The translations under genes and the position numbers were made by a program. The notes under the pieces were generated by a model, which had not been told where the DNA came from, did not search any database, and worked only from the letters and a program-made list of their open reading frames with translations. Positions 13,365 to 23,900 of a stretch of DNA of 64,000 nt are shown in pieces. Numbering within the stretch: the stretch's first letter is position 1; each line of letters opens with the position of its first letter. Source of the DNA: Lampris incognitus (taxonomy: Eukaryota > Chordata > Actinopteri > Lampriformes > Lampridae); NCBI RefSeq assembly GCF_029633865.1, contig NC_079220.1, positions 57,267,538 to 57,331,537 of the forward strand, written 5' to 3'.

Positions 13365-16074
13365 GACGTACCCTGGGCTGTTGCATCATTTATACCATCA
13401 GGTTCATGTTAGAAAAGGGTCAGGCTGTCCTTTATCCAGTCAGATTAAGAAATGGAAATACGCCAGGGAAATAGGGTCAGGGTCGGGGTTACGGTTAGCC
13501 CAAGGTCACCCTGTCAAATTTTGATCCAAGAACGGGGGGGGGGGGGGTGCAAAACAAAAACAAACGTAAAGATGGTAATAATAAAAGAAAAAGAAAACAA
13601 CAGACAAATAGAACGAAAACATTGCTACTCCCCAGGCATACCCCCCCCCCGATGAATTACACGTTTAAAGGTGTGTAAGGCTACCCAGAAAGCACCAGAC
13701 ACAGTGAGGTGTGACGTCATGGCAGCGAGGTGACCCTTGGTGCGTCATGGTCACGCTGTATGTGTAGCTGATGTGGAGAAAAGAAACACTAAACAGGACT
13801 AATAATAATGGGATGCTGTGTTTACAAAGGAATAGAGTCGAGAAAGAGGCGTAGGCCCGAAAGACGTGCATGAACCCGTGTTACAACTCTCACCTTCTAA
13901 TTATCTTGTAACGCAGTTTGATCCACAATCTGCCGCATGCAGGTCTACGGCGCGGCCTTATTCCTCATTTAGTTCATTCATTCTTTAACAAAAATGACTT
14001 GAAATGACTATCCAGGAAGATAGATACGGCCAACTTAAATGGACCATTAGGAGGAATTAAGCACACCCTAATCACAAGATGGCACATTGCAATGGGTAAT
14101 TAATTCCTCACATGTGTCTGCAAGACAAAAGACCCTGATTCACTACTGCACAAAGGCTTGCATTCGCAATATGAACACAAGCTTTCAGTTCATTACGGCT
14201 AATTACCTGGATGGAGAACAAACAGCGATCAATAATCTCGCTATTAACGTAGCTCAAGTTGATGATACAACTTGGACAACTTGCCCACACAGCGAAGCAC
14301 TGGCTGGTACTGTCCTCTGCTGGATTTATTCATCTATTGCAGCTACTGACAACTCCCATCAAATCTGTGTTACAAAGGCGGGTTTCATAGTGCATGTCTG
14401 ACATAGGACGGCAATAGTGACAGGCTACTATTGACACAAGTGTTTGCTAGCTAGGTAACAATCATAACTAGCCGTCTCTCTTGCAGCTGAAGGGGTTTAT
14501 CCTGTGAGGTAAATGTACTGAGGTAAGGCCTTCGGGGTCAGTAACCGCAGAGTCAGAAGGAACACATGATGCAACAGAGTCAGAAATGCAATATAACAAG
14601 ATTCTGATGTGAACATGTGTAGCATATTTTGCACAATATTCACAGTGTGTGTCCCTTCTCAAGCTGCCAAGGTTCAAATACGGAGCTTGGATCATACGTT
14701 AGCTGGGCAAAAACCGTCAAGTTTGGCCAGGAATGCAAAATTCTTTATGCTACCCTTCCTTCTTTCTTTTTTTTTCTGAGGCCTGCTGATGCTGCATGGA
14801 TTCACATCGATCTCATGTTTGTGGAACCATCCTACAACTTGCATATAATTGCTGCGGGGTACTTTTGCGATCAATACAATACCAACATATCAGGCTGTGT
14901 TGGAAAGTCTCTGGGCGGGTGATTGCTTGCTGCATCAATCTAAGCTACAACAGGGAGCCATTTCCCAGCCACTGCCCTGCCCGAAAGTCATTTGAGAGTT
15001 ATTTCCAGTCATTGTCCAGTCGTGGAGAGACAGAAAGAAGAAGAAGAAGAAGAAGAAAAAGAGGAATTTCAAACAAAAGGCAACATCATCTAAACTGTCC
15101 GAAGGAGGAAGTGTGAAAGTTTGAGGTATTGTTTCTTTTTTCTACGGTGGACAGAGGAGTATTTTTGCTTGCCTGGGTGTTTTTGAGGTGTGAGCTGGCT
15201 GCAGCGGAGCTCCTATGGCTTTCCTTCAGGGACCGGAAGGCAGGCTGCTCGCCCTGGATGCTGTGACTGAGTGCTGCCGGTGGTGAATGATGGTAAGGGA
15301 TGCTGGTCAGAGGATCCTCTTTAGGAGGTGGAGAAAGCATCAGGAGGGTGGGTAGATGTTGGTTCAGAGGGTTTCTATCTGTCTGTCTGTCTGTCTGTCT
15401 GTTTGTAGTGTTGCATTTGCTGGTCTCGCTTGGTCAAAAGAGTCTCGGGAGCACCATCAGCTCATCGTTCAGATTTCTATTAAAAAAAAGAAAGTAATAT
15501 TTTCTGATGGTAAAGTGATTTAAAGTCACTGTCGACTCCTCAAACACCCAGCTAGAGCAACTTACTCCTTACTGTAAAAGGTAGGTGGTCATCTCCTTTT
15601 TGGAACCTGATTTGAACAGTAGCAAATTTACTGAAAGCAATTCTGTGGAAAGGTTTTATCTTTATTTGTTTGCAATTGGTGGTTTGTGAGAATATCCATG
15701 CATACCCATAACTACCAATATCTATCTATCTTTGATATTATTCAAAAGTACTAAAAATCTGTGCACATGTACAGTATGTGAAAAGTGCATTTTTCTCATG
15801 TGACAAATTGTTTTGTGCTGTTAACATCAATATACGCAGCTAAAATACTCTCAGAATTCATCAGCACCACCTTCTTGGTCAGACGTACTATATAGATCGT
15901 TGTGTGTAAAGACTGTTTTACTCAATGTTGTGTATCCTGATCGTGCATGGATATACTGCTTATGCTGATAGTACGTAGATAACTACTTTAATCTTCAGTC
16001 ATATCAATCAAGACTAGAGACTCGAGGCCACCTGTCCCTCACAGAAGTCCTTCCTCTTCCACCTTCCTCCACAG
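13365..16074. other. Gene-free stretch upstream of the PIRT-like exon
   Basis: Contains a poly-G run near 13536-13547, an (AAG)n run near 15037-15057 and a (TCTG)n run at about 15377-15402. The non-coding first exon expected for a PIRT gene probably lies here but cannot be placed from sequence alone. Confidence 0.4.
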
Positions 16075-16160
16075 AGGTACTAATCTACACAGAGGGAGTT
16101 TATATATATATATGTAGATATATATGTAGATATATATCTACATATATATAGGAGGAGGCC
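16075..16160 (+). promoter_or_regulatory. Probable 5' UTR of the PIRT-like gene with a perfect 20-bp hairpin
   Basis: A pyrimidine-rich tract ending CCTCCACAG at 16074 looks like a splice acceptor, which fits the mammalian layout of a non-coding first exon. Arms 16105-16124 and 16131-16150 are perfectly complementary over 20 bp, almost all A/T, with a 6-nt loop. The stem ends 10 nt before the ATG. If transcribed, this would place a stem close to the start codon. Confidence 0.45.
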
Positions 16161-16568
16161 ATGCCAGACTGCCCTGAAAATCTCCCTCTTGGTGAGTGCA
16201 CCCTGTCCCAGTCCCGGGACCAGCTGACTCCCCCAAGCAGGACTGACAGCACCGTGCTCAGCCTGTCGCACAGCGAGTCCTTCTGGACCACCGAGCCCAC
16301 CCGCAGCAACTGTGAGATCTACTGGTTCCCCATTCACCTCATGTCCACTGGGGGAAGCTTCCTGGCATGCGGCTCCATCATCAGCGGCCTGTACTTTGCC
16401 GGCCACTGCAGGAAGGTGACCAACATCCTGGGTCCGGCGTTGCTGTCCATCGGCCTGATGGTGTTTGTGGTGGGTGTGGTCCTCATTCCTATCACAAAGG
16501 AGAACAGGAAGCAGCCTGCCATGAAGAAGGCGCTTAGCTACTACAAACCTCCGGCGTTCAATCTGTGA
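16161..16568 (+). CDS. pirt: PIRT-like phosphoinositide-interacting regulator of TRP channels
   Basis: A 135-residue two-pass membrane protein. It aligns with mammalian PIRT (about 137 residues) through the SES-WTT-P-RSN-EIY motif at residues 38-54. It also matches the PI-MS-GG start of the first membrane segment (about 57-80), the LGPALLSIGLM second segment (about 90-111), and a basic cytoplasmic tail (KENRKQPAMKK, 113-123). In mammals that tail binds phosphoinositides and TRPV1/TRPM8 and tunes sensory-neuron responses. The loop between membrane segments is shorter than in mammals. The whole frame is in one exon, as in mammals, and the ATG has a good context (GGCC before it). The downstream TMEM238-family neighbours support orthology. 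Function in fish is inferred from family membership only. Confidence 0.85.
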   Translation: MPDCPENLPLGECTLSQSRDQLTPPSRTDSTVLSLSHSESFWTTEPTRSNCEIYWFPIHLMSTGGSFLACGSIISGLYFAGHCRKVTNILGPALLSIGLMVFVVGVVLIPITKENRKQPAMKKALSYYKPPAFNL

Positions 16569-17677
16569 TGACGAGGTGGCCGGTGTCATTTTCTCACATG
16601 GCTTTGGGTGAGAAAGATTTATGCTACACAATATTCAGAATGAGGAAGTCCTACAAAAAGCACAACTGAATATTGGCCTTGGCTTTGGATGTTTGTTGGA
16701 GGATGCTGTGAGGTCGTATTTGAATTTGCTTAGGTTTGCTCAGCTCTGCAAGACTAACAGCATTGCCCATCAGTATGCACCTAACTCAGCCAAATGTGCA
16801 TGGCAAGATTTACATTGTACCTTAATAACCGCGGCTGTCGAACTTTGTCAAAAGTATGTGGGCGTACGAGGACTCTGATATGCTATGTAAAATGCTGTTA
16901 CTCGCACCTACCACCAATTGGGTGACAAGGATATCCGAATGCGAGCCATCCCGGTGAATACCACCTGGTGTGAAGGCCTTACTGTTTTGTGGTGTATGCT
17001 GACTCCTGAATAATTAAAAGTACCTGTGAGCTTATACTTGTCAATGCTCAGTTTACTTTTTCTGTTTCCATCTACTGCTTCGACCACTACAACTCAGCTG
17101 AGCAAAGGCAAGGGGCCGAACAGGTGCCTGCACCGGCAATACATTGAATTTGACCAGGACCCTTTATTCTGTGAAGAGCGAGAGTTTGACTAGTCCGACT
17201 CGTCTCGAATGGAGAATTTGATCTACCAATTCAGACGACATGCCATTTCCACAGAATTTGAATTTCTTTTTCTTTTTGCAAAAATATAGATCCTGCTGCA
17301 ACGGTCTATAAAGGTGGGATTAAGAACATTTGGCACAAATTCTGCAAAAAAATATGTTGCACCGGAGCTACCGGCCGTAGAGACGAGTTGAACCCTGCAG
17401 AATGGGATACAAATTTAAAGTCTACCCATAATGGGACAAAAGTAATTTGACTGTCAAATTCAGTTTTAAAACATGCTTGATCAAACGTTGCCTCTGCAAA
17501 GCTTGCCTCATTTGCATCTCGCAACGCGAGCAAATGTGACCTGCCAAGACCAGGACGTGCTCCTCCTGGGTACACGTGGACGTTTCTGTGAAGGTTGAGG
17601 GTTTCTGGGTGACCGTGGCTTGCAGAGACGCCGCCTCGCACCCCAACAGCGCATCGACCCCGTCCGCAGGGCTGCAT
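16569..17677. other. 3' UTR and downstream spacer of the PIRT-like gene
   Basis: No second gene recognised. An ATTAAA at 17013-17018 is a possible polyadenylation signal. The long minus-strand open frame at 17306-18136 looks spurious. Confidence 0.4.
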
Positions 17678-17740
17678 GACGCAGCAGGGCTGCATGACGC
17701 AGGGCTGCATGATGCATGCGTCATGCAGCCCTGCTGCGTC
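17678..17740. repeat. Perfect 24-bp inverted repeat
   Basis: Arms 17678-17701 and 17717-17740 are exactly complementary (GACGCAGCAGGGCTGCATGA...), with a 15-nt loop that itself contains another partial copy of the GGGCTGCATGA motif. Another copy lies just to the left, so this is a short tandem repeat followed by an inverted copy. Confidence 0.85.
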
Positions 17741-18219
17741 TGGCAGTGTGACGTCTGCACAACACCAGACAGTGAAAGCGGCTGATTTAAGTAGACACAC
17801 GCCGATGCAGCCCGGGGCAGCAATAAAGGTGGGGTTTTCGTGCTCTGTTTGGTTCTTCATGTTTGCTCTCGGGTGCTCCTCCGTTATTTGGTTTGTGAAC
17901 CGCCACAGCCCTGTAAGGCGGACCTGCGGGTGTGCAGGCACACACGCAAACATCCGTGTTGGTGCCCTGCACAGCTCGCACCTGGCGGACGTTTGGACAG
18001 GGGTCGGTCTGTCTGTCTGTCGCAGCGAGCCGTCCTGGCCCACACTGGGCCAGCGGCACCGACCCAGAGATGAACCCGGCCCGTAGTCTGACGCCACCAG
18101 CGGAAACGATACATGATCGGGGTAGACGCCTTTCAAGAAAAAACAAAAAACAACATCAAAACAAAACAGCGATGGTATTTGTTAGTTAGGTGGTGTAAGC
18201 TATGAAAACCAGATGTAGC
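17741..18219. other. GC-rich stretch without a recognised gene
   Basis: Stop-poor on both strands because of composition. None of the overlapping open frames has a recognisable domain. Confidence 0.4.
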
Positions 18220-18775
18220 TGAAGGAGGCTACTCGTTCATGTAGTATTACTATGATACGATTCCTATGTAGCAAATGCACTACAACTACTACTTCATATA
18301 GTACTACTATGATATAATTACTATTTAACAAATGTGCTGCTACTACTACTATGTTACTGCCATATGATTACTGTGTAGCATATATAGGATTACTGGTTCA
18401 TGTTGTACTACTATGATACAACGACAATGTAGCAAATGTACTACAAATACTTTTTCGTATAGAACTACTATGATACAATTGCTATATAGCAAATGCACTA
18501 CAATTCCAACTTCATATAGTGCTCTTTGATATAATTACCATTTAACAAATGTACTACTACAGCTACTACTATTACTACATTAAAAAGTACTACCATATGA
18601 TTATGTAGACTATTAATACTACTACTTCATGTAGTCCTAGATACGATTGCTATGTAGCAAATGCACTACTACCACTTCATACAGTACTCTATGATAAAAT
18701 TACTATTTAACAAATCTACTTCTACCGCTACTACTACATTACTTTATATATTGCTGCCATATGGTTACTATGTAA
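18220..18775. repeat. Degenerate tandem repeat, about 55-bp unit
   Basis: Repeats of a core ATGTAGCAAATG...CTACTACTACTT...TAGTACTACTATGATA recur at about 55-56 bp (cores near 18267, 18323, 18429 and 18484), heavily diverged. It runs directly into the homogeneous 46-bp array, which uses related words, so this looks like the older edge of the same array. Confidence 0.7.
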
Positions 18776-19545
18776 CATATGCAGGAGTACTGGTTCATGT
18801 ATAGTACTACTATGATACGAGCATATGCAGGATTACTGGTTCATGTATTGCACTACTATGATACGAGCATATGCAGGAGTACTGGTTCATGTATAGTACT
18901 ACTATGATACGAGCATATGCAGGAGTACTGGTTCATGTATAGTACTACTATGATACGAGCATATGCAGTACTCGTTCATGTATAGTAGTACTATGATACG
19001 AGCATATGCAGGAGTACTGGTTCATGTATAGTACTACTATGATACGAGCATATGCAGGAGTACTGGTTCATGTATAGTACTAGTATGATACGAGCATATG
19101 CAGGAGTACTGGCTCATGTATAGTACTACTATGATACGAGCATATGCAGGAGTACTGGGTCATGTATAGTACTACTATGATACGAGCATATGCAGTACTC
19201 GTTCATGTATAGTAGTACTATGATACGAGCATATGCAGGAGTACTGGTTCATGTATAGTACTACTATGATACGAGCATATGCAGGAGTACTGGTTCATGT
19301 ATAGTACTAGTATGATACGAGCATATGCAGGATTACTGGTTCGTGTATAGTACTAGTATGATACGAGCATTATGCAGGATTACTGGTTCATGTATAGTAC
19401 TACTATGATACGAGCATTATGCAGGATTACTGGTTCATGTATAGTACTACTATGATACGAGCATATGCAGGAGTACTGGTTGGTGTATAGGACTACTATT
19501 ATACGAGCATATGCAGGATTACTGGGTCATGTAGTACTCGTATGA
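18776..19545. repeat. 46-bp minisatellite array with higher-order structure
   Basis: About 16 units of 46 bp, built from CATATGCAGGAGTACTGG, TTCATGTATAGTACTAC and TATGATACGAG. Units are nearly identical in the middle. Two shortened 43-bp units (starting 18960 and 19187) carry the same changes and are 227 bp apart, which equals four 46-bp units plus one 43-bp unit. This shows duplication of a five-unit block. The array ends about 250 bp before the TMEM238-family start codon. Confidence 0.9.
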
Positions 19546-19686
19546 TACGATAGCAATACTTCTTCAGAACTACTACGATATCATGATATTACTATGTAGG
19601 AATTGCTCCGCTATCTGCCTTCGCGTTTGCCAAATGAAGTATATAGAAATCTTTAGGCGGTGCGCGTGGAGGGACGCGCACGGGGA

Positions 19687-19694
19687 TGACGTCA
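19687..19694. promoter_or_regulatory. Full CRE palindrome TGACGTCA upstream of the TMEM238-family gene
   Basis: A perfect CREB/ATF-type site in GC-rich DNA, about 100 bp upstream of the start codon, which suits a promoter position. Binding is not shown. Confidence 0.45.
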
Positions 19695-19797
19695 AAGGGT
19701 GGCTCTCCTCAGGTGTGCGCGCGTTCCACTCAGGTGAGGAGGGCGAGGCGTTCCCCCGTTACTCGAGACGCGCCGGGAGGAGCGCGCGGTCGCCGGA

Positions 19798-20379
19798 ATG
19801 AGGGCTGGACGCGTCGGCCGGTGTGTGTCCGCCTTCCTCGCCGCCGTCGTCCTCGACGTGCTGGGTCTGGTCGTCCTCTTCGTGGGGATATTCGCCGATC
19901 TCCGCGTGGACGGCGAGTTTTACGGCGACTTCTTGGTGTACAGCGGCTCGCTGGGCATCTTCAGCAGCCTGGCCTTCTGGGTCGTGTGGTACATCGGGAA
20001 CATCCAGGGCTCCGACGACGCCGTCGACAGCGGGCACCTGAAGAAGACCGGCAGCCTGGTGCAGCTGGCCCGGAAGCTGTCCGAGAGGCTGAACGGGACG
20101 CGGAGGGGCGAGGCCCCTCGGGCCAGGAGTGTGGAGGAGGCGGACTCGGGGCGGGTGGACGTGTCGCTCCGCAAAGCCAGCAAAGTGACATGGGGCAAGT
20201 CCACCGCCTATGTCAATGGAGGTTACGACGGTGACGGCTTGGACTCCTTTGCTCCGTATGACGAGACGAAGAAGAGGCCTGCCATCCCGCAGAGGGACTC
20301 GATGAGCCCACCCACCACAGGTAGTGCACGCCAAGACGTCTCATGCTTTATTTTGGGTACTCCCACTTGTGATTGCTGA
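19798..20379 (+). CDS. tmem238: TMEM238-family two-pass membrane protein
   Basis: The open frame encodes 193 residues. Membrane segments lie at about 11-33 (LAAVVLDVLGLVVLFVGIFA) and 46-68. The family signature runs through the second: F-GDFLVYSG (residues 41-50) and WYIGNI (64-69). These match human TMEM238 (RDFGDLLIYSG and WYTGNI). A basic LVQLARKLSERLN segment (87-99) matches the human LARLARKLS stretch. The rest is charged and polar. CAG|GTAGTG at 20318-20326 could be a splice donor after codon 174, in which case the last residues (SARQDVSCF...) are intron and a 3' exon remains unfound. The gene lies in a CpG island. The family's molecular role is unknown. The tandem TMEM238L-like gene 15 kb downstream is its likely paralogue. 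Confidence 0.75.
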   Translation: MRAGRVGRCVSAFLAAVVLDVLGLVVLFVGIFADLRVDGEFYGDFLVYSGSLGIFSSLAFWVVWYIGNIQGSDDAVDSGHLKKTGSLVQLARKLSERLNGTRRGEAPRARSVEEADSGRVDVSLRKASKVTWGKSTAYVNGGYDGDGLDSFAPYDETKKRPAIPQRDSMSPPTTGSARQDVSCFILGTPTCDC

Positions 20380-20677
20380 TGGAAGAGCTGCTCCTGGTCA
20401 GAAGCAGCTCTTCAGGATGTGTTCTGTTCTGAAGGAATACTGTGCACGTTATCGACTGACATGAAGATGAGACATATTGGGCGTTGAGACATTTTGTGTT
20501 GCTATAAAAGCCAGAGTGGAACCAGCATATCCGTTGCAAGGCCGCAGTAAACGGTACCAGTGGAGGCGGTGCTACATATTTGGGGGGGGGGCAGTTTACC
20601 TTGGCGCAGCACACCTGACACCTGCTTTAACGTCCACACAGTCACGGAGTTATTAAGAAGGACCGTGTAGCCTATAG
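20380..20677. other. Downstream flank or intron of the TMEM238-family gene
   Basis: No exon recognised. A poly-G run lies near 20582-20590. Confidence 0.4.
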
Positions 20678-20891
20678 CAGCGTTTCTCAAACCTCTCCTG
20701 GCGGACCACTTGTCCTGCATGTTTTAGATCTCTCCCTGCTCCAACACAGCTGATTTAAATGATCAGTTTTGTTATTAGGCAGCTTCGGGAGCTCATAACG
20801 AGTTGATCATTTGAATCAGCTGTGTTGGAGCAGGGAGAGATCTAAAACATGCAGGACAAGTGGTCCGCCAGGAGAGGTTTGAGAAACGCTG
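20678..20891. mobile_element. hAT-type palindromic MITE
   Basis: The two halves are inverted copies for most of the length, starting CAGCGTTTCTCAAACC and ending with its complement. The 8-bp sequence GCCTATAG flanks it exactly (20670-20677 and 20892-20899). An 8-bp duplication with CAG-type ends is the hallmark of hAT elements. It is 214 bp long, has no coding capacity, and resembles a very common teleost repeat. Confidence 0.92.
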
Positions 20892-21022
20892 GCCTATAGA
20901 TGGGATCAGGGCTCGTAGACGGTGGATGATTGACAGTCGAGACAAGGAGGGTGGTGGGTGTGAACATGATTGACAACCACGAGAATCGTTCAATAACAAC
21001 AAAAAACAAAAACATATTTAAC

Positions 21023-22530
21023 GACGTTTAACGCGTCATTTGACGAGCTAATACGTCGCTGTTGGACGTGTTGGTGCGTCAAATGACGCGTTGCCGCGTT
21101 AAAATGGACGCGTTAACACGTAGCTTTTGTCCAAACTTATGGAATTTGCCATTTCAGCAAATAACCTTAGAAATGTTTGTTTACTATGTATTAAAATGCG
21201 TGTTAGCATGTAGAGTTTGGCCACGTTAACACGTAATATTTTTACGCTACACCAATTTGCGTGTTAACGCGTCTAGTTTGGGCTTGTTAGCGCGTCAAAT
21301 GACGCGACAACGCACCCAAAATGGACGCGTTATTAACGCGTCAAATTTCGACGCGTTAACGCGTCCAAACTTATGGAATTTGCCATTTCAGCAAATAACC
21401 CTAGAAATGTTTGTTTACTAGGTATTAAAATGCGTGTTAGCATGTAGAGTTTGGCCAGGTTGACACGTAATATTTTTACGCTACACCAATTTACTTGTTA
21501 ACGCGTCCATTTTGGGCGTGTTAGCGCGTCAATTGACGCGTCACCGCATCAAGTGACGCGTTAGTAACGCGCCCCAAATGAACGCGTTATTAACGCGTCA
21601 AATTTCGACACGTTAACGCGTCTAAACTTATGGAATTTGCCATTTCAGCAAATAACCTCAGAAATGTTTGTTTACTAGGCATTAAAATGCATGTTAGCAT
21701 GTAGAGTTTGGCCACGTTGACACGTAATATTTTTACGCTACACCAATTTACTTGTTAACGCGTCCATTTTGGGCGTGTTAGCACGTCAAATGACGCGTCA
21801 CCGCATCAAGTGACGCGTTAATAACGCGCCCCAAATGAACGCGTTATTAACGCGTTAACGCATCCAAACTTATGAAATTTACCATTTCAGCAAATAACCT
21901 TAGAAATGTTTGTTTACTAGGTATTAAAATGCGTGTTAGCATGTAGAGTTTGGCCACGTTGACACGTAATATTTTTACGCTACACCAATTTACGTGTTAA
22001 CGCGTCCATTTTGGGCGTGTTAGCGCGTCAAATGACGCGTCACCGCATCAAGTGACGCGTTAATAACGCGCGTCAAATTTCGACACGTTAACGCGTCCAA
22101 ACTTATGGAATTTGCCATTTCAGCAAATAACCTCAGAAATGTTTGTTTACTAGGCATTAAAATGCGTGTTAGCATGTAGAGTTTGGCCACGTTAACACGT
22201 AATATTTTTACGCTACACCAATTTACGCGTTAACGCGTCCATTTTGGGCGTTAGTGCGTCAAATGACACGTCACCGCATCAAATGACGCGACAACGCACC
22301 CAAAATGGACGCGTTATTAACGCGTTAAATTTAGACGCGTTAACGCGTCCAAACTTATGGAATTTGCCATTTCAGCAAATAACCTTAGAAATGTTTGTTT
22401 ACTAGGCATTAAAATGCGCGTTAACATGAAGAGTTTGGCCATGTTGACACGTATTATTTTTACGCTACACCAAATCTACGTTAATGCGTCCAAACTCTGC
22501 ATGTTAACGGGTCCAAACTTATGGGTCCAT
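21023..22530. repeat. CpG-rich satellite with 233-257-bp units studded with ACGCGT
   Basis: Six units can be phased on AAACTTATGGAATTTGCC at about 21133, 21367, 21624, 21866, 22099 and 22351, with a partial seventh near 22511. Each unit has a well-kept AT-rich part (GGAATTTGCCATTTCAGCAA, TTTTTACGCTACACC). The rest is a variable part made of ACGCGT, GACGCGTCA and TTAACGCGTT words. I count about 30 ACGCGT hexamers by eye. CpG words appear intact more often than expected in methylated fish DNA. Confidence 0.9.
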
Positions 22531-23227
22531 CAAATAGGAGTTTTGTTGGTATGTGAACCGGTGCACTTAAGAGGCATTCAGAGGCCCCTGAAACCGGCAC
22601 ACCTTTAAATTACAGTCCTTACCAGGGTACGTCATATTCATTGATACGGTATAAATAATGAGACAGTTTACGCAAATTGTTTGTCTTTAATAACTCCATC
22701 GGGGCATCCCCATGACATCTCTGACCTCAAGTACTCCCGTACATCATATGTCATATCCTGTCCTATCAACTGTAACGTGATAGGGTACAGGAATACTACA
22801 TCTCCCTCGTTAAAATAAAATGCCTTCATAACATACAACACATTTGGCATCAATCACATTTCTACTGCCCAGTAAGTAAACCATGTTAGGACATAAGTGC
22901 ATTATTCTAAACGTGCACATTTTTTTAAAACACTGTAAATATTTCACGGCAACAGTGAAAACATAACAATGCTATTTTTTTTTTAGCATTTGATAAACGA
23001 AACATCTGAACAAGGTAAAGAGATAAAGAGCTAAGTATCATATTCAAATCTTGCATTCAGTATGGTCAGTGCAATTCAAAATACAACATAAGATAAACAG
23101 GTAATAGTAAACTTTAACTCTTGCACTTGGTATGTTCAGTGCAATTCAGAAAGTGTAACGTTCAACATAATGATTATACATTTTTAACAAATGTCCATAG
23201 GGCAGCGATCCGCCTACACCCTTTACA
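22531..23227. other. Gene-free AT-rich stretch
   Basis: May include the 3' flank or LTR of the minus-strand gypsy fossil that follows, but no repeat partner is present to prove it. Confidence 0.3.
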
Positions 23228-23900
23228 TTTACTGTACTTCACAGCTTGTGTGTGTACTGTTGTCCTTTGGCTGTAGCATGTGGCAATGATTGCGACGATA
23301 GGCTTGACCCTCATCAGTGTGGACATTGTAGGATCTCTCTGTGTCTGCAGGCTCTGTCACAGTGGCAGGTTTCCAGTGTCCGTTTGACTGTTGGATGTGG
23401 ACTGTGTCACCACACTTTAGTGTTGACAGTGGTCTTGCACTGAGGTCATAGTATTGCTTGTCTGTGCTGACACTGAACTCTCCTGGCATGCACAGCCTTT
23501 TGACAGACAACTTGTGGCTGGAGTTTTCACCTATGGTGGGAAGTACTGACCTCAGTTGTCGACTCATTAGCAGCTGGGCTGGTGACTTCAGGCCGTCAAC
23601 TGGAGTGTTGCGGTACTCCAGCAAGCTGAGGTAGGGATCCTGTCTTTCTGCTCTGGCTTTATCCAGTATCATCTTGGATGTCTGGACAGTTCTCTCTGTA
23701 AGGCCGTTACTCTGTGCATAGTGGGGGCTAGAAGTGATGTGGTTAAACTGCCACGCTTCTGCAAAGCTCTTGAACTCCCTGGAGCTGTAACAAGGGCCAT
23801 TATCACTGATAACTCTCTCAGGTATTCCTTGTGTAACACCCGTCCCACATAGCTATGTAAAAATCTGCTATGTGTCGTAGTACTGTGGGCGGGGCCTGGG
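23228..23900 (-). mobile_element. Ty3/gypsy-type fossil, integrase fragment
   Basis: On the minus strand readable pieces show an integrase core block (ISDNGPCYSSREF-like words, then SPHYAQSNGLTER) followed by a conserved EYRNTPVDGLKSPAQLLMSR block and an integrase C-terminal stretch. This is a different lineage from the fossil at the left edge. Only the 3' end of pol is left; it is broken at least once and truncated at its 5' side. Probably moderately old. Confidence 0.75.

Noticed and set aside
17306-18136. 276-residue minus-strand open frame, the longest single frame in the window
   Set aside because: No recognisable domain, several equally long frames overlap it on both strands, and the DNA is GC-rich with inverted repeats; a composition effect.
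18776-19545. CRISPR-like array
   Set aside because: Units are directly contiguous with no variable spacers; a eukaryotic minisatellite.
19686-20334. Open frames of 182 and 191 residues overlapping the TMEM238-family gene
   Set aside because: Arg/Pro/Gly-rich shadow frames of a CpG-rich exon; only the frame at 19798 shows two membrane segments and family motifs.
20678-20891. Long hairpin as a microRNA or structured RNA gene
   Set aside because: Exact 8-bp target duplication and CAG-type ends show a hAT MITE.
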